64,000 nt of DNA from Saprospiraceae bacterium. Lineage in GTDB: Bacteria > Bacteroidota > Bacteroidia > Chitinophagales > Saprospiraceae. Positions 17,419 to 25,598 of the stretch are shown piece after piece. Position numbers and translations under genes: made by a program. Within the stretch, counting starts at the first letter, position 1. Every line of letters starts with the position of its first letter. Where the stretch lies: NCBI GenBank assembly GCA_016708265.1, contig JADJGA010000004.1, forward strand, positions 248,001 through 312,000. The letters run 5' to 3'. The notes beneath the pieces are model-generated. The model did not search any database. It saw only the letters and a program-made list of their open reading frames with translations, and had not been told where the DNA came from.

Positions 17419-18099
17419 ATGGAAGATGAAATCAATACTTTGAATGATTGGGAAGATGATTCAGAATATGATTTTGGAATATTCTTTGACGAATTTATGC
17501 ATCATTCTTTATCCCCTGTGATTAAAAGGTTTTTAAATGAGTATTACGGTGAGCTGATTTATAACCTCCAGACAAAGACTTATCTTGAAATAGAAAAAGT
17601 GATAAGAGAAGATTTTATCTATGCCGATGAGATACCAGACATTTTTTACAGGTACTGCACAATTAAAGATCCTGCTGAATTTGATAAAGCATTTGAAAAT
17701 TACACACCTTCAAAAACACCTGTACCATGGCCTAAGCAGGAGCTATGGTTTGACAAAGAATTAAATCAGGATGATAATGATGGTTCTGGTGATTCATTTC
17801 TTGATTATACACACCCTGACGACTTAAGTGAAGAGGAGTTAAAGGCAAAGGAATTAATCGATCTTATAGATGAAATGGCAAGTGATACACGAAGATCTGC
17901 TAATTTTATGAAATCCGGTTACGAGATAATCATGAAAGAATGCCAGCTATTTTTAGAAAAAAATACTCCCTTTGATTTATCAGTTTTATCCCATGAAGGT
18001 TTTCTGGAACTTCAGGAGCAATTGAATTTGATGATTGAAACACTATTAGAAGATGTGGGCGAAGTGATAAGCGGAGATTTAAATGGAGAAGTTGGTTAA
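17419..18099 (+). CDS. Acidic cytosolic protein of unknown function
   Basis: A 226-residue, strongly acidic protein without signal peptide or TM helices. It starts with an Asp/Glu-rich stretch (DWEDDSEYDFGIFF) and has a central acidic linker (QDDNDGSGDSFLDY) between two helical parts. No family is recognised. It lies 118 bp after the GH13 gene and is followed by a terminator, so it may share that transcript or be monocistronic. Confidence 0.65.
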   Translation: MEDEINTLNDWEDDSEYDFGIFFDEFMHHSLSPVIKRFLNEYYGELIYNLQTKTYLEIEKVIREDFIYADEIPDIFYRYCTIKDPAEFDKAFENYTPSKTPVPWPKQELWFDKELNQDDNDGSGDSFLDYTHPDDLSEEELKAKELIDLIDEMASDTRRSANFMKSGYEIIMKECQLFLEKNTPFDLSVLSHEGFLELQEQLNLMIETLLEDVGEVISGDLNGEVG

Positions 18100-18119
18100 A
18101 AATTAAAGTTCAGGACAGT

Positions 18120-18155
18120 GCGATCCCGACATTTATCGTCGGGATTGCTTCTTTT
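18120..18155 (+). terminator. Rho-independent terminator
   Basis: GCGATCCCGAC (18120-18130) pairs with GTCGGGATTGC (18138-18148) around a 7-nt loop, followed by TTCTTTTT. Confidence 0.8.
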
Positions 18156-18199
18156 TGAACCCTGTGCTGACTGTCAACGTCAGTAGGATCAAAAAGAAG
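18148..18199. repeat. Inverted repeat fused to the terminator
   Basis: CTTCTTTTTGA (18148-18158) is a perfect inverted repeat of TCAAAAAGAAG (18189-18199), with an inner CTGAC/GTCAG pair (18167-18171, 18179-18183). It reuses the T-run of the preceding terminator as its left arm. The rest of the spacer to 18409 is AT-rich with no gene seen. Confidence 0.7.
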
Positions 18200-18409
18200 A
18201 TAAACTTTAATTCAAATATCGATTTTAATAAAACTAAAAATGGGTCAATATAATTTCATTCAATTTATGATATAATTTTTTAATTAATTAAGGCATATGA
18301 ACTTTTTAAAGTTTCATTTTCAAACAACTTCATTTTAAATAACAATTTTAAAAAATTTAAATCTTTTATTTTCTGACTTTTATCACAATTTTTTAAAAAT
18401 ATAAAAACC

Positions 18410-19186
18410 ATGAAACACATTCTGACATTCATTTTGATACAAATTTTCTTGACCACTTATGGACAGTTAAGTATTAAAGAAGTGGACAAATCATTAGCTA
18501 AGATCAATGCAAATCTTTATGCGTCAAAATACGAGGTTTCCAATAGTCAGTACCTTGCATTTATTCATTCATTGATGGAAGCAAACCTGGATGAAAAACT
18601 GGCAATTGCTCAAATCGACTCTTCAATGTGGCTTGATGAATCGGGATCCAACAAACCCTTCGTCAGTTATTACCATACCCACCCTGCCTTTAAAGACTAT
18701 CCGGTTTTAAACATCAGGCATGATGCTGCGATGTTGTTTTGCGAATGGCTGACCAATGAATATAATTCCAATCCCAAAAGAAAATTCAGGAAAGTAAATT
18801 TCAGATTACCAACCGAAAAGGAATGGATGATTGCAGCTCGGGGTGGCAACAATACGGCTGTCTACCCATGGCAACGAAATGGATTAAAAGACAAAAAAGG
18901 ACATTATATGTGCAATTTTGCCAGGTCCGTTGATGATTTAAAAGAAGTTTCCGGATTAAACTCTTCATCAATAACCTCTCCTGTAAAATCTTTTTTACCA
19001 AACAAATATGGCATGTACAATATGAGTGGAAATGTTGCAGAAATGCTGAATGTCAGCAATATAGTTAAAGGTGGTAGCTGGTTGGACTCTCCGGAATTAA
19101 CTAAAATTGCAAATAAACAAAGCTATGACGGAAGTCCGAAGAATTCAGTCGGCTTCAGGTACTTTGTTGAAATAATTGATAAATGA
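18410..19186 (+). CDS. Exported FGE/SUMF1-domain protein
   Basis: The 258-residue product has a signal peptide (MKHILTFILIQIFLTTYG) and one formylglycine-generating-enzyme-type domain: YEVSNSQYLAF near the start, YPVLNIRHDAAMLFCEWL, FRLPTEKEWMIAARGG, YGMYNMSGNVAEM, VKGGSW and VGFRYF at the end. In Bacteroidota such domains also occur in gliding/type IX secretion proteins (GldJ/GldK type) and in proteins without enzyme activity. Only one Cys of note (FCEWL) is present in the domain, and the paired active-site Cys residues of true FGE are not evident, so a structural or binding role is more likely. No sulfatase gene is nearby. Confidence 0.8.
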   Translation: MKHILTFILIQIFLTTYGQLSIKEVDKSLAKINANLYASKYEVSNSQYLAFIHSLMEANLDEKLAIAQIDSSMWLDESGSNKPFVSYYHTHPAFKDYPVLNIRHDAAMLFCEWLTNEYNSNPKRKFRKVNFRLPTEKEWMIAARGGNNTAVYPWQRNGLKDKKGHYMCNFARSVDDLKEVSGLNSSSITSPVKSFLPNKYGMYNMSGNVAEMLNVSNIVKGGSWLDSPELTKIANKQSYDGSPKNSVGFRYFVEIIDK

Positions 19187-19439
19187 GCATTTAATCCTGA
19201 GCTTGAAAAAATACTGACAAATCTCTATATAATAACAAACTTCTATCAGAAGTCTGTAAGTAAAAAAAATCAAAAAATAATTGATGATTTAAAAGACATT
19301 CTTTATCTTTGAAAAATATATTCAGGAAAGTGAACTAGTAAAAAAGAAATGAGATAAATGGGAAAACTCCCATATTTCCAGTTTTAATTTAAACAGACTG
19401 GAACAATAGAAAGTAATGAACAATGTAAAAAAAGGAATT

Positions 19440-19910
19440 ATGAACAAAGTTGTAATTATTATGGGATCCAAAGCAGACCTTGATTGGGCTAATCAAATTA
19501 GCAGCGTATTGAAGAGTTTTGAAATCGAATCAGTAAGCAGAATCGCTTCAGCACACAAAGTACCGTTAAAATGTTACGATTTGATTAAGCAATACGAAAA
19601 AGAAAATGTAGTTTTTATAACTATTGCTGGAATGAGCAATGCATTAAGCGGATTTACGGATGCTCAAACCTATTGTCCTGTGATTGCATGTCCACCATAT
19701 AGTGAAAAATTTGGGGGAAATGACATTTATTCAAGTATCAGAATGCCTTCAGGAGTGGCACCATTAACAGTTATTAGTCCTGAAAATGCGGCAATTGCAG
19801 CATTGAAAATTATTGGATTGTCAAATCCGGAAATTCAGAACAAAATATCTAAGTATCAGGAAAAAAAACGTATAGAACTGGAAGAAGCAGATAAAAGTAT
19901 TCAGAACTAA
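19440..19910 (+). CDS. purE: Class II-like AIR carboxylase PurE
   Basis: Purine biosynthesis enzyme handling 5-aminoimidazole ribonucleotide. The 156-residue product shows IIMGSKADLDWA near the start and SAHK in place of the usual SAHRTP. From there it follows the class II pattern known from animals and treponemes: AGMSNALSG (like AGRSNGLG), PVIACPP, SSIRMPSG and STVLSPE-like TVISPENAA. Class I enzymes have AGRAAHLPG here. Class II enzymes use CO2 directly and need no PurK, and no purK is seen nearby. The ATG at 19440 has an AAAGGA upstream and matches the usual start; an in-frame ATG at 19416 adds eight atypical residues. It is 26 bp upstream of tsaC. Confidence 0.85.
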   Translation: MNKVVIIMGSKADLDWANQISSVLKSFEIESVSRIASAHKVPLKCYDLIKQYEKENVVFITIAGMSNALSGFTDAQTYCPVIACPPYSEKFGGNDIYSSIRMPSGVAPLTVISPENAAIAALKIIGLSNPEIQNKISKYQEKKRIELEEADKSIQN

Positions 19911-19936
19911 TTAAAGCACGGAAGACATTATTTGGG

Positions 19937-20884
19937 ATGGTAAGCGAACAGGAAATCAGATATGCAGCTGAAATAATAAAACAAGGTGGTTTAGTAGCCT
20001 TCCCAACCGAAACAGTTTATGGCTTAGGAGCTAATGCTCTTAATCCTTTGGCTGTTGCCAGAATTTTTACATCCAAAGAACGTCCTTCTTTCGACCCACT
20101 GATTGTTCATATTGCTTCTATTGCCGATTTGGAAATTTTGGCAGAAAAACTTGATGACCGCGTTTACATATTAGCCGATAAGTTCTGGCCGGGACCATTA
20201 ACCATAGTCTTGCCAAAAAGCAAAATTGTTCCTGATATTGTCACTTCCGGTTTGAATACAGTAGGAATTCGAATGCCAGACAATCGAATAGCACTTGAGC
20301 TGATAAAACATGCCGGGTGTCCGATTGCTGCACCAAGTGCAAACAAATTTGGCAGGATAAGCCCTACAAAAGCCCAGCACGTAAAAAAACAGCTTCCTGA
20401 CATTGATTGTATCTTAGACGGAGGCTCAACAACTATAGGAATAGAATCAACTGTTATAACTCTGCATTCAGATGGTTTTGTAATTTTACGACAAGGTAAA
20501 ATAACAAAAGAAGATTTGGAAAAAGTATTGCCATATTCGAAACAAGATATCGACCAAAACGAGATAATGTCTTCGCCCGGCAATATAAAATCGCATTACA
20601 GCCCTAACAAACCGCTTTACATACTGGGAGATAATTTAGAAGGACTTGACACAAAAAATGCTGCATTTTTATCATTCGGCACGATACCCGACAGGGAATT
20701 TAAAATTATCGAATTTCTTTCTGAGAATGGAAACCTCGATGAAGCAGCAATAAAACTATTCGAAAAACTTCACATTCTTGAAGACAGCGATGTTGAATTT
20801 ATTATAGCAGAACCTGTTCCGGAGAAAGGAATCGGAATTGCAATAATGGACAGATTGCAGAAAGCTGCTCATAAATACTTATAA
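19937..20884 (+). CDS. tsaC: Threonylcarbamoyl-AMP synthase with Sua5 C-terminal domain
   Basis: Makes threonylcarbamoyl-adenylate from Thr, bicarbonate and ATP for the t6A37 tRNA modification. The YrdC domain (1-200) shows GGLVAFPTETVYGLGANA, KERPSFDPLIVHI, FWPGPLTIVL, VGIRMPDN, PIAAPSANKFGRISPT and STVITL. The extra C-terminal region of about 110 residues starting at SPGNIKSHYSPNKPLYI is the Sua5 domain, so this is the long Sua5/YwlC type. It follows purE closely and is probably in its operon. The second t6A gene, tsaD, is in this window at 27106-28116. Confidence 0.95.
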   Translation: MVSEQEIRYAAEIIKQGGLVAFPTETVYGLGANALNPLAVARIFTSKERPSFDPLIVHIASIADLEILAEKLDDRVYILADKFWPGPLTIVLPKSKIVPDIVTSGLNTVGIRMPDNRIALELIKHAGCPIAAPSANKFGRISPTKAQHVKKQLPDIDCILDGGSTTIGIESTVITLHSDGFVILRQGKITKEDLEKVLPYSKQDIDQNEIMSSPGNIKSHYSPNKPLYILGDNLEGLDTKNAAFLSFGTIPDREFKIIEFLSENGNLDEAAIKLFEKLHILEDSDVEFIIAEPVPEKGIGIAIMDRLQKAAHKYL

Positions 20885-20920
20885 AATATCGGCATATTGG
20901 GTATAAAAAAAATTTTGATT

Positions 20921-21315
20921 TTATGTTTGCTTTTTCTTGTTTTTGTATGAAATCAGGTCTTTCTGCGATACCAAAAAAGAATTAGGGTCTAATATTGTAT
21001 CAATTTTCAGCTCCTTTATAAATGAAGTCAGAGTATCGTGGGAAATACCACTATATAATGTTGGTTTAGTTAAATTCTAAGTAAAAGGGTATGAAGAGTA
21101 CAGTGACGTTGCAGGGCTTATTTTTATCCCTTATAATTTTCTCCGATTAATTTCAAACTTAGACCTTGATGTACTCAAAAAGAAATTCATAATCTTTTTT
21201 TCTTTTGTCTTTTCGATATGGTACTCTATATTCCATATTTCCAAAAAATCAGGTTTTTCTTCTCTGTTGAAAAATATTCATCCACAGTTTGCATTTTTTC
21301 ACTTTTTCCCATTAT
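20921..21315 (-). pseudogene. Decayed minus-strand gene
   Basis: In the 560 bp between tsaC and the MarC gene, the minus strand carries coding-like pieces in different frames: MQTVDEYFSTEKK and KPDFLEIWNIEYHIEKTKEK near 21180-21315, and LYSGISHDTLTSFIKELKID ending in TAA at 20921. They run in one direction and look like one gene broken by indels. No family is recognised. Confidence 0.3.
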
Positions 21316-21442
21316 TTTTGACCATGTAAAATTATTGTTTTTAGACTACCTGCTTCGAAAAGATGGGATCTTCCTTAACCTCTAACTATAAAATGAATGC
21401 TATAATAAAGAAATAACCGTTTTAAAAACCGAAAAAAACATT

Positions 21443-22084
21443 ATGACAGAAACTATTTCATTTGGACTTTTGTGTATAACTTCATTTTTCACATTAATTA
21501 ACCCATTGGGAACAATGCCTGTTTTTATGTCAATGACTGCTGAATTATCAATTGCGGACAGAAATAATACCGCTAGAAAAGCATCAATGAGATCGTTAAT
21601 TACAATAATTTCTTTTGCCTTTACAGGCCAACTTTTGTTTAATTTTTTTGGGATTTCGGTAAATAGTTTTAGAGTTGTAGGAGGAGTTATATTCTTTATA
21701 ATGGGAATGGATATGCTGCAGGCTAGATTGGGTCAGGTTAAAATCAAGGACAATGAAGTAAAAAGCTATGTGACAGATATTTCAATTACACCTTTGGCAA
21801 TACCAATGATATGTGGACCTGGAGCAATAACCAATTCTATTGTATTAATGGAGGATGCAAATACTTTAGCCAAGCAAATCGTTTTAATCATCTCAATTGT
21901 CTTAATTATGTTCCTGACATATTTAATTCTGTTTAGTTCTTCAAAATTAATGAAATTGCTCGGACAAACAGGAATTAATGTTATGATGCGTATTATGGGA
22001 TTGATTGTTATGGTGATTGCTGTTGAATTTTTCTTTAGTGGCTTAAAACCAATTATTTTAGACATACTAAATGAAGGAAAATAA
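21443..22084 (+). CDS. MarC family integral membrane protein
   Basis: The 213-residue product has six hydrophobic helices and the MarC/UPF0056 signatures: FFTLINPLGTMPVFMSMTA near the start, VVGGVIFFIMGMDMLQ, and ITPLAIPMICGPGAITNSIVLM in the second half. The two NP(L)G / GPGAI motifs are the symmetric half-repeats of this family. Its transport substrate is not established; early claims of a link to multiple antibiotic resistance were not confirmed. The next gene, a Crp-type regulator, starts 34 bp later. Confidence 0.9.
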   Translation: MTETISFGLLCITSFFTLINPLGTMPVFMSMTAELSIADRNNTARKASMRSLITIISFAFTGQLLFNFFGISVNSFRVVGGVIFFIMGMDMLQARLGQVKIKDNEVKSYVTDISITPLAIPMICGPGAITNSIVLMEDANTLAKQIVLIISIVLIMFLTYLILFSSSKLMKLLGQTGINVMMRIMGLIVMVIAVEFFFSGLKPIILDILNEGK

Positions 22085-22117
22085 TAATGATATGAAAAGA
22101 CGACGGAGAAGTAAAAT

Positions 22118-22714
22118 ATGATTAACACAATAAATATGAAGGAAATAGAAAAAATAGACATTTTCAGACAATTCACTGACTTTAATGACAGTGAATTAGA
22201 AATCATCATGCCATATTTTGAAACCAAAAAATTTAAGAAAAAATCTAATCTTTTAGCCATTGGTAAAGTATCAAACGAAGTATTTTACATTATAAAAGGT
22301 TGCATTAGACTTTATTGCGAAAAAGACGGAGAAGAACTCTCAACCTACTTTTTTACAGAAAATATGTTTGCTGGCTCTTATGACAGTTTTATCTCAAGAA
22401 GACCCAGTAAAGTTGCCATTGAAACATTAGAAGAATGTGAAGTTTTGGTTCTTACTTACCAAGCACAAGAAAAACTTTATGACATTTTTCCGAAAATGAA
22501 CGAGTTTATAAGAAAAGCCATTGAACAACGATTTGTATTGTTGCACGACTTGTTTATTTCTTATCTTTTAAACCGTCCAGAAGAAAGATATTTAATGCTT
22601 TTAAAAGACAGACCAGAATTATTGCAAAGAATTCCACAACACCAAATTGCCTCATTTTTAGGAGTGACAAGAGTTTCTTTAAGTAGAATTAGAAACCGGT
22701 TATCCAAAAAGTAA
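22118..22714 (+). CDS. Crp/Fnr family transcription regulator
   Basis: The 198-residue product has a cyclic nucleotide-binding-like beta barrel (FKKKSNLLAIGKVSNEVFYIIKG region, about 30-120), a dimer helix, and a C-terminal winged helix with HTH QHQIASFLGVTRVSLSRIRNRL. The barrel lacks the RExA-type cAMP-binding motif and the N-terminal Cys cluster of Fnr, so the ligand is unknown; Bacteroidota have many such ligand-less members. An alternative ATG lies at 22136. It sits between the MarC gene and a metallo-beta-lactamase-fold gene and may regulate either. Confidence 0.9.
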   Translation: MINTINMKEIEKIDIFRQFTDFNDSELEIIMPYFETKKFKKKSNLLAIGKVSNEVFYIIKGCIRLYCEKDGEELSTYFFTENMFAGSYDSFISRRPSKVAIETLEECEVLVLTYQAQEKLYDIFPKMNEFIRKAIEQRFVLLHDLFISYLLNRPEERYLMLLKDRPELLQRIPQHQIASFLGVTRVSLSRIRNRLSKK

Positions 22715-22764
22715 AACTTTCATTTTCTTATCTTTTGTTATCGTTTTGACCAATACATAAGTTG

Positions 22765-22772
22765 TAATTTTG
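22765..22772 (+). promoter_or_regulatory. Minus-7 box for MBL-fold gene
   Basis: TAATTTTG fits TAnnTTTG, 28 bp before the ATG at 22800. A TTG lies 16 bp upstream, a little closer than the usual 19-21 bp. Confidence 0.45.
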
Positions 22773-22799
22773 TGCCATTAATTTAAAAAAAGTAAAAAT

Positions 22800-23696
22800 A
22801 TGGAACATAGACAAATTATTACCGATACCAGGTATCAAAACGTAACGACTACAGTAAAATTAAAAGGTAAAGATGTAAAAGTTCATGCCTTGAGCATTGG
22901 AACAGTTGCGGTAAAAAAGAATTTCAAAACCAAAAACGGAGCAGGTTTTTTGTCCAAAATGAATATACTTTTAGGTAAAGAATATACTGAGTATTTACCT
23001 ATTTGGGTCTGGGTCATTGAACACCCGGAAGGGTTAATTGTGATTGATACAGGCGAAAATGTTGAAAGCAAAGACATTGATAAATATCTTGCTAAAGAAA
23101 GTTTTTTTGCAAGATACCAATTCAAGCACGCTTGCACAGTGAAAATTCAACCCGAAGAGGAATTGAACCACCAATTAAATAAAGTGAACTTAAAAACAGA
23201 AGATGTAAAATTAGTGATTTTGACACACTTACATTCTGATCACGTAGATGGACTTAAATTTTTTCCAAAACAAGAAATTTTGATTGGGAATTATGAATTC
23301 ACACATCCCGATAACTGCTTTACAACTGCATTACCATCTTGGTTTAAACCTAAAAAAGTAGATTTTATTCAAAATAGAATTGAAGTTTTTAATCAGGCAT
23401 ATCCTATTACTAAAGCCGAAGATTTGCTTTATATTCCAACACCAGGTCACACTTTGGGACACAACTCAATAGTTTTCAAAACTGATGAATTCGACATTAT
23501 TTTTGCAGGTGATTCGTCGTATCATCAGGACCAGGTTTTAAAAGGCGAAATGGCGGGGGCAAATACGGACTATAATAAAACAAAACAGACTTATAAAAAC
23601 TTTATAGACTATGCCACTCTTCGCAGTACAATATATTTACCAACTCACGATGAAGATGCAGGAAAAAGACTTGCCAATAAATCGTTTTTGGTCTGA
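22800..23696 (+). CDS. Metallo-beta-lactamase-fold hydrolase, N-acyl homoserine lactonase-like
   Basis: The 298-residue product has the metal-binding set of the AHL-lactonase branch: THLHSDHVDG (HxHxDH), a downstream His in PTPGHTLGHNS, the bridging Asp in FAGDSSYHQD, and a final His in LPTHDEDAG. The upstream segment (IWVWVIEHPEGLIVIDTGEN) is also typical. It could open lactone rings, but this branch includes general lactonases and esterases, so quorum quenching is only a possibility. No signal peptide is seen. Its own promoter box lies 28 bp upstream, and the adjacent Crp-type regulator may control it. Confidence 0.85.
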   Translation: MEHRQIITDTRYQNVTTTVKLKGKDVKVHALSIGTVAVKKNFKTKNGAGFLSKMNILLGKEYTEYLPIWVWVIEHPEGLIVIDTGENVESKDIDKYLAKESFFARYQFKHACTVKIQPEEELNHQLNKVNLKTEDVKLVILTHLHSDHVDGLKFFPKQEILIGNYEFTHPDNCFTTALPSWFKPKKVDFIQNRIEVFNQAYPITKAEDLLYIPTPGHTLGHNSIVFKTDEFDIIFAGDSSYHQDQVLKGEMAGANTDYNKTKQTYKNFIDYATLRSTIYLPTHDEDAGKRLANKSFLV

Positions 23697-23950
23697 AAGC
23701 AATCATTCGGACAGAAAGGGTAGCAGCTAACACCAGAGGTTTCCCCGCTTAAGCGGAACAGACTGTTGGGTGTCAGGTACTATTAATGAAAACTTTGTTG
23801 AACGTAACCTGGCAAAAAAAACAATAGGGACTTTTCGACCTTTGGGAATAGCCTTTTTTGAATAAGATCAGTGAGAATATTGTTCGGAAGTTTTACCACT
23901 ATGAAATTAAATACTTTGCTTACCTGCTATTATATCATCCTTTTTGCCCA

Positions 23951-24844
23951 TTATGTTTTTTTAACATTTACTGCCTCAAAATATCGCAGGTATTTGAAAA
24001 GCTGAAAGCAATATAAAACCGGTTTCCGGGATCTAAGATTTCTGATTATCAATTGCAACATCTGTCTGACGATCAATGCCAAAATGCCGTGAATCTTAAA
24101 TGTCTTTAATTTATTATAGAACCTTATCATGGACGTGTCCCTCAATTGTCCGGAAGTATACATCAGAGCCAGGTTTCTCATAGCCTCCTCAGTTTTAGCT
24201 AAAAAACCATCAGTATCAGTCAAACCATTGTGAACAACAGGATTGTCGATATGGCAAATTCTATATTCTCTGCTTCTTATTTCTTCGGCAAACAACGTAT
24301 CTTCATAACCGTAGCCGGTATGTGATGCGTTAAATTGAATTTCATCGAAGATCTGCTTTCTGATCAGGAAATTATTAGACATAAAAGCGAGATATGGCTT
24401 TTTATTCCTTCCTTCCACAGGCAGTGCCTCATACTTGAATGCATATTTCCAGTGCAGAATTTTATTTTGATCAGCAGGGCAATGTTTATGATAATTCGTT
24501 CCTCCATAGATTACATTTTCACTGTCAGCATACTCTGAGTATTTCCTTATAAAGTCATTTCTTATGATCAGGGAGTCAGCATCTATAAATAGCAGGTTTT
24601 CATGCCTTGCCTTTTCAGCCAGCAAATTCCTGATCCGCGCTCTACCCATGTTTTCATCGAGTTCAAAATAAAACACATTTTGAAGTGTCTTCAATGGAAG
24701 GTTTTCAGTCCGGAATTTTTCGTCTGAATGATCATCTATACAGATTATCTCATATTTATTTAGAAATTCTGAGCATTGCATTACCAGGTTCTCAACCAAA
24801 CCGGTGCAATTGATGTTATATATCGGAATTAATATACTTAGCAT
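23951..24844 (-). CDS. Family 2 glycosyltransferase
   Basis: The 297-residue product begins MLSILIPIYNINCTGLVENL and has the GT-A fold features of GT2: IICIDDHSDEKF, DENMGRARIRNLLAEKA, LLFIDADSLIIRNDF (DxD metal site), and a later GYGYEDTLFAEEI acceptor/ED motif. It should transfer a nucleotide-activated sugar to a surface polymer or lipid. The C-terminus is basic and helical. No other polysaccharide genes are near, so its acceptor is unknown. A TACATTTG promoter box lies 5 nt before the ATG, suggesting a leaderless message. Confidence 0.9.
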   Translation of the reverse strand: MLSILIPIYNINCTGLVENLVMQCSEFLNKYEIICIDDHSDEKFRTENLPLKTLQNVFYFELDENMGRARIRNLLAEKARHENLLFIDADSLIIRNDFIRKYSEYADSENVIYGGTNYHKHCPADQNKILHWKYAFKYEALPVEGRNKKPYLAFMSNNFLIRKQIFDEIQFNASHTGYGYEDTLFAEEIRSREYRICHIDNPVVHNGLTDTDGFLAKTEEAMRNLALMYTSGQLRDTSMIRFYNKLKTFKIHGILALIVRQMLQLIIRNLRSRKPVLYCFQLFKYLRYFEAVNVKKT

Positions 24845-24848
24845 AATG

Positions 24849-24856
24849 CAAATGTA
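24849..24856 (-). promoter_or_regulatory. Minus-7 box adjoining glycosyltransferase start
   Basis: Minus-strand TACATTTG (TAnnTTTG). Its last G is only 5 nt before the A of the ATG at 24844, so the transcript would begin at or next to the start codon. Confidence 0.5.
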
Positions 24857-24882
24857 TGATTTCCTAACAAAATTTTAAGTAA

Positions 24883-25491
24883 ATGAAGAAAAGAATGTAT
24901 ATATTCAGGCATGGTGAGACAGAATATAACCGTTTGAAAATGATGCAGGGCAGGTCAATTGATGTGAGTCTGAATGAACAGGGAAACAGCCAGGTCAATA
25001 AGTTTTTTGAGTATTACAAAAATGTGCCTTTTGAGGTAGTGTTCAGTTCAGACCTTAAACGAAGCATAGAAAGTGTTGCAAGATTCAGGGAAATGGATAT
25101 ACCACATGTTATAGATCTGAGGATCACTGAAGTTTCATGGGGAATAAACGAAGGCAAAGTGCTGGATTCTGAGGTCATGGAAAGATTTAGGATCATGATA
25201 AAAGAGTGGAAAAATGGAAATCATGATTATTGCATACCCGGAGGAGAAAGTGCTACTGCTTTGAAAAAAAGGATAGAAAGCTTTGTACATGATATAAAAC
25301 GTCGGAAAGAAAAAAATATACTGATCAATACTCACGGTCGTGCTCTCAGAATGCTGGTCACCAGACTGCTTGATGAACCTGTCGAAGCAATGGAAAAATA
25401 TGAACATAACAATACCGGTATGTACCTTTTTGAGTATGACGGAGAGCAGATCACCCTTATAAAGGAGAATGATACTTCTCATCTGAATTAA
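24883..25491 (+). CDS. Histidine phosphatase (phosphoglycerate mutase family)
   Basis: The 202-residue product has the catalytic IFRHGETEYNRLKMMQGR motif at the N-terminus (phospho-His9 or near), SSDLKRSIESV, the acid WGINEGK, and the second His in NTHGRALRMLV. Domain coverage is complete. Members include phosphoglycerate mutases and alpha-ribazole or sugar phosphatases; no cobalamin or glycolytic neighbour settles the substrate. It is divergently placed from the glycosyltransferase and ends at a bidirectional terminator. Confidence 0.9.
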   Translation: MKKRMYIFRHGETEYNRLKMMQGRSIDVSLNEQGNSQVNKFFEYYKNVPFEVVFSSDLKRSIESVARFREMDIPHVIDLRITEVSWGINEGKVLDSEVMERFRIMIKEWKNGNHDYCIPGGESATALKKRIESFVHDIKRRKEKNILINTHGRALRMLVTRLLDEPVEAMEKYEHNNTGMYLFEYDGEQITLIKENDTSHLN

Positions 25492-25540
25492 ATGAGTGAA
25501 AACTTTTCAAAAGTTTGAAACTTTTGAAAGTTAATCAAGC

Positions 25541-25575
25541 AAAAAAGGCTGTCATTTGAGTGACAGCCTTTTTTC
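25541..25575. terminator. Bidirectional rho-independent terminator
   Basis: AAAAAAGGCTGTCA (25541-25554) pairs with TGACAGCCTTTTTT around TTTGAG, serving both the phosphatase gene and the convergent haloperoxidase-like gene. A second A/T hairpin (AACTTTTCAAAAGTTT / AAACTTTTGAAAGTT) lies at 25501-25532. Confidence 0.85.
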
Positions 25576-25598
25576 CAATATAAAATATATACGTTTAA

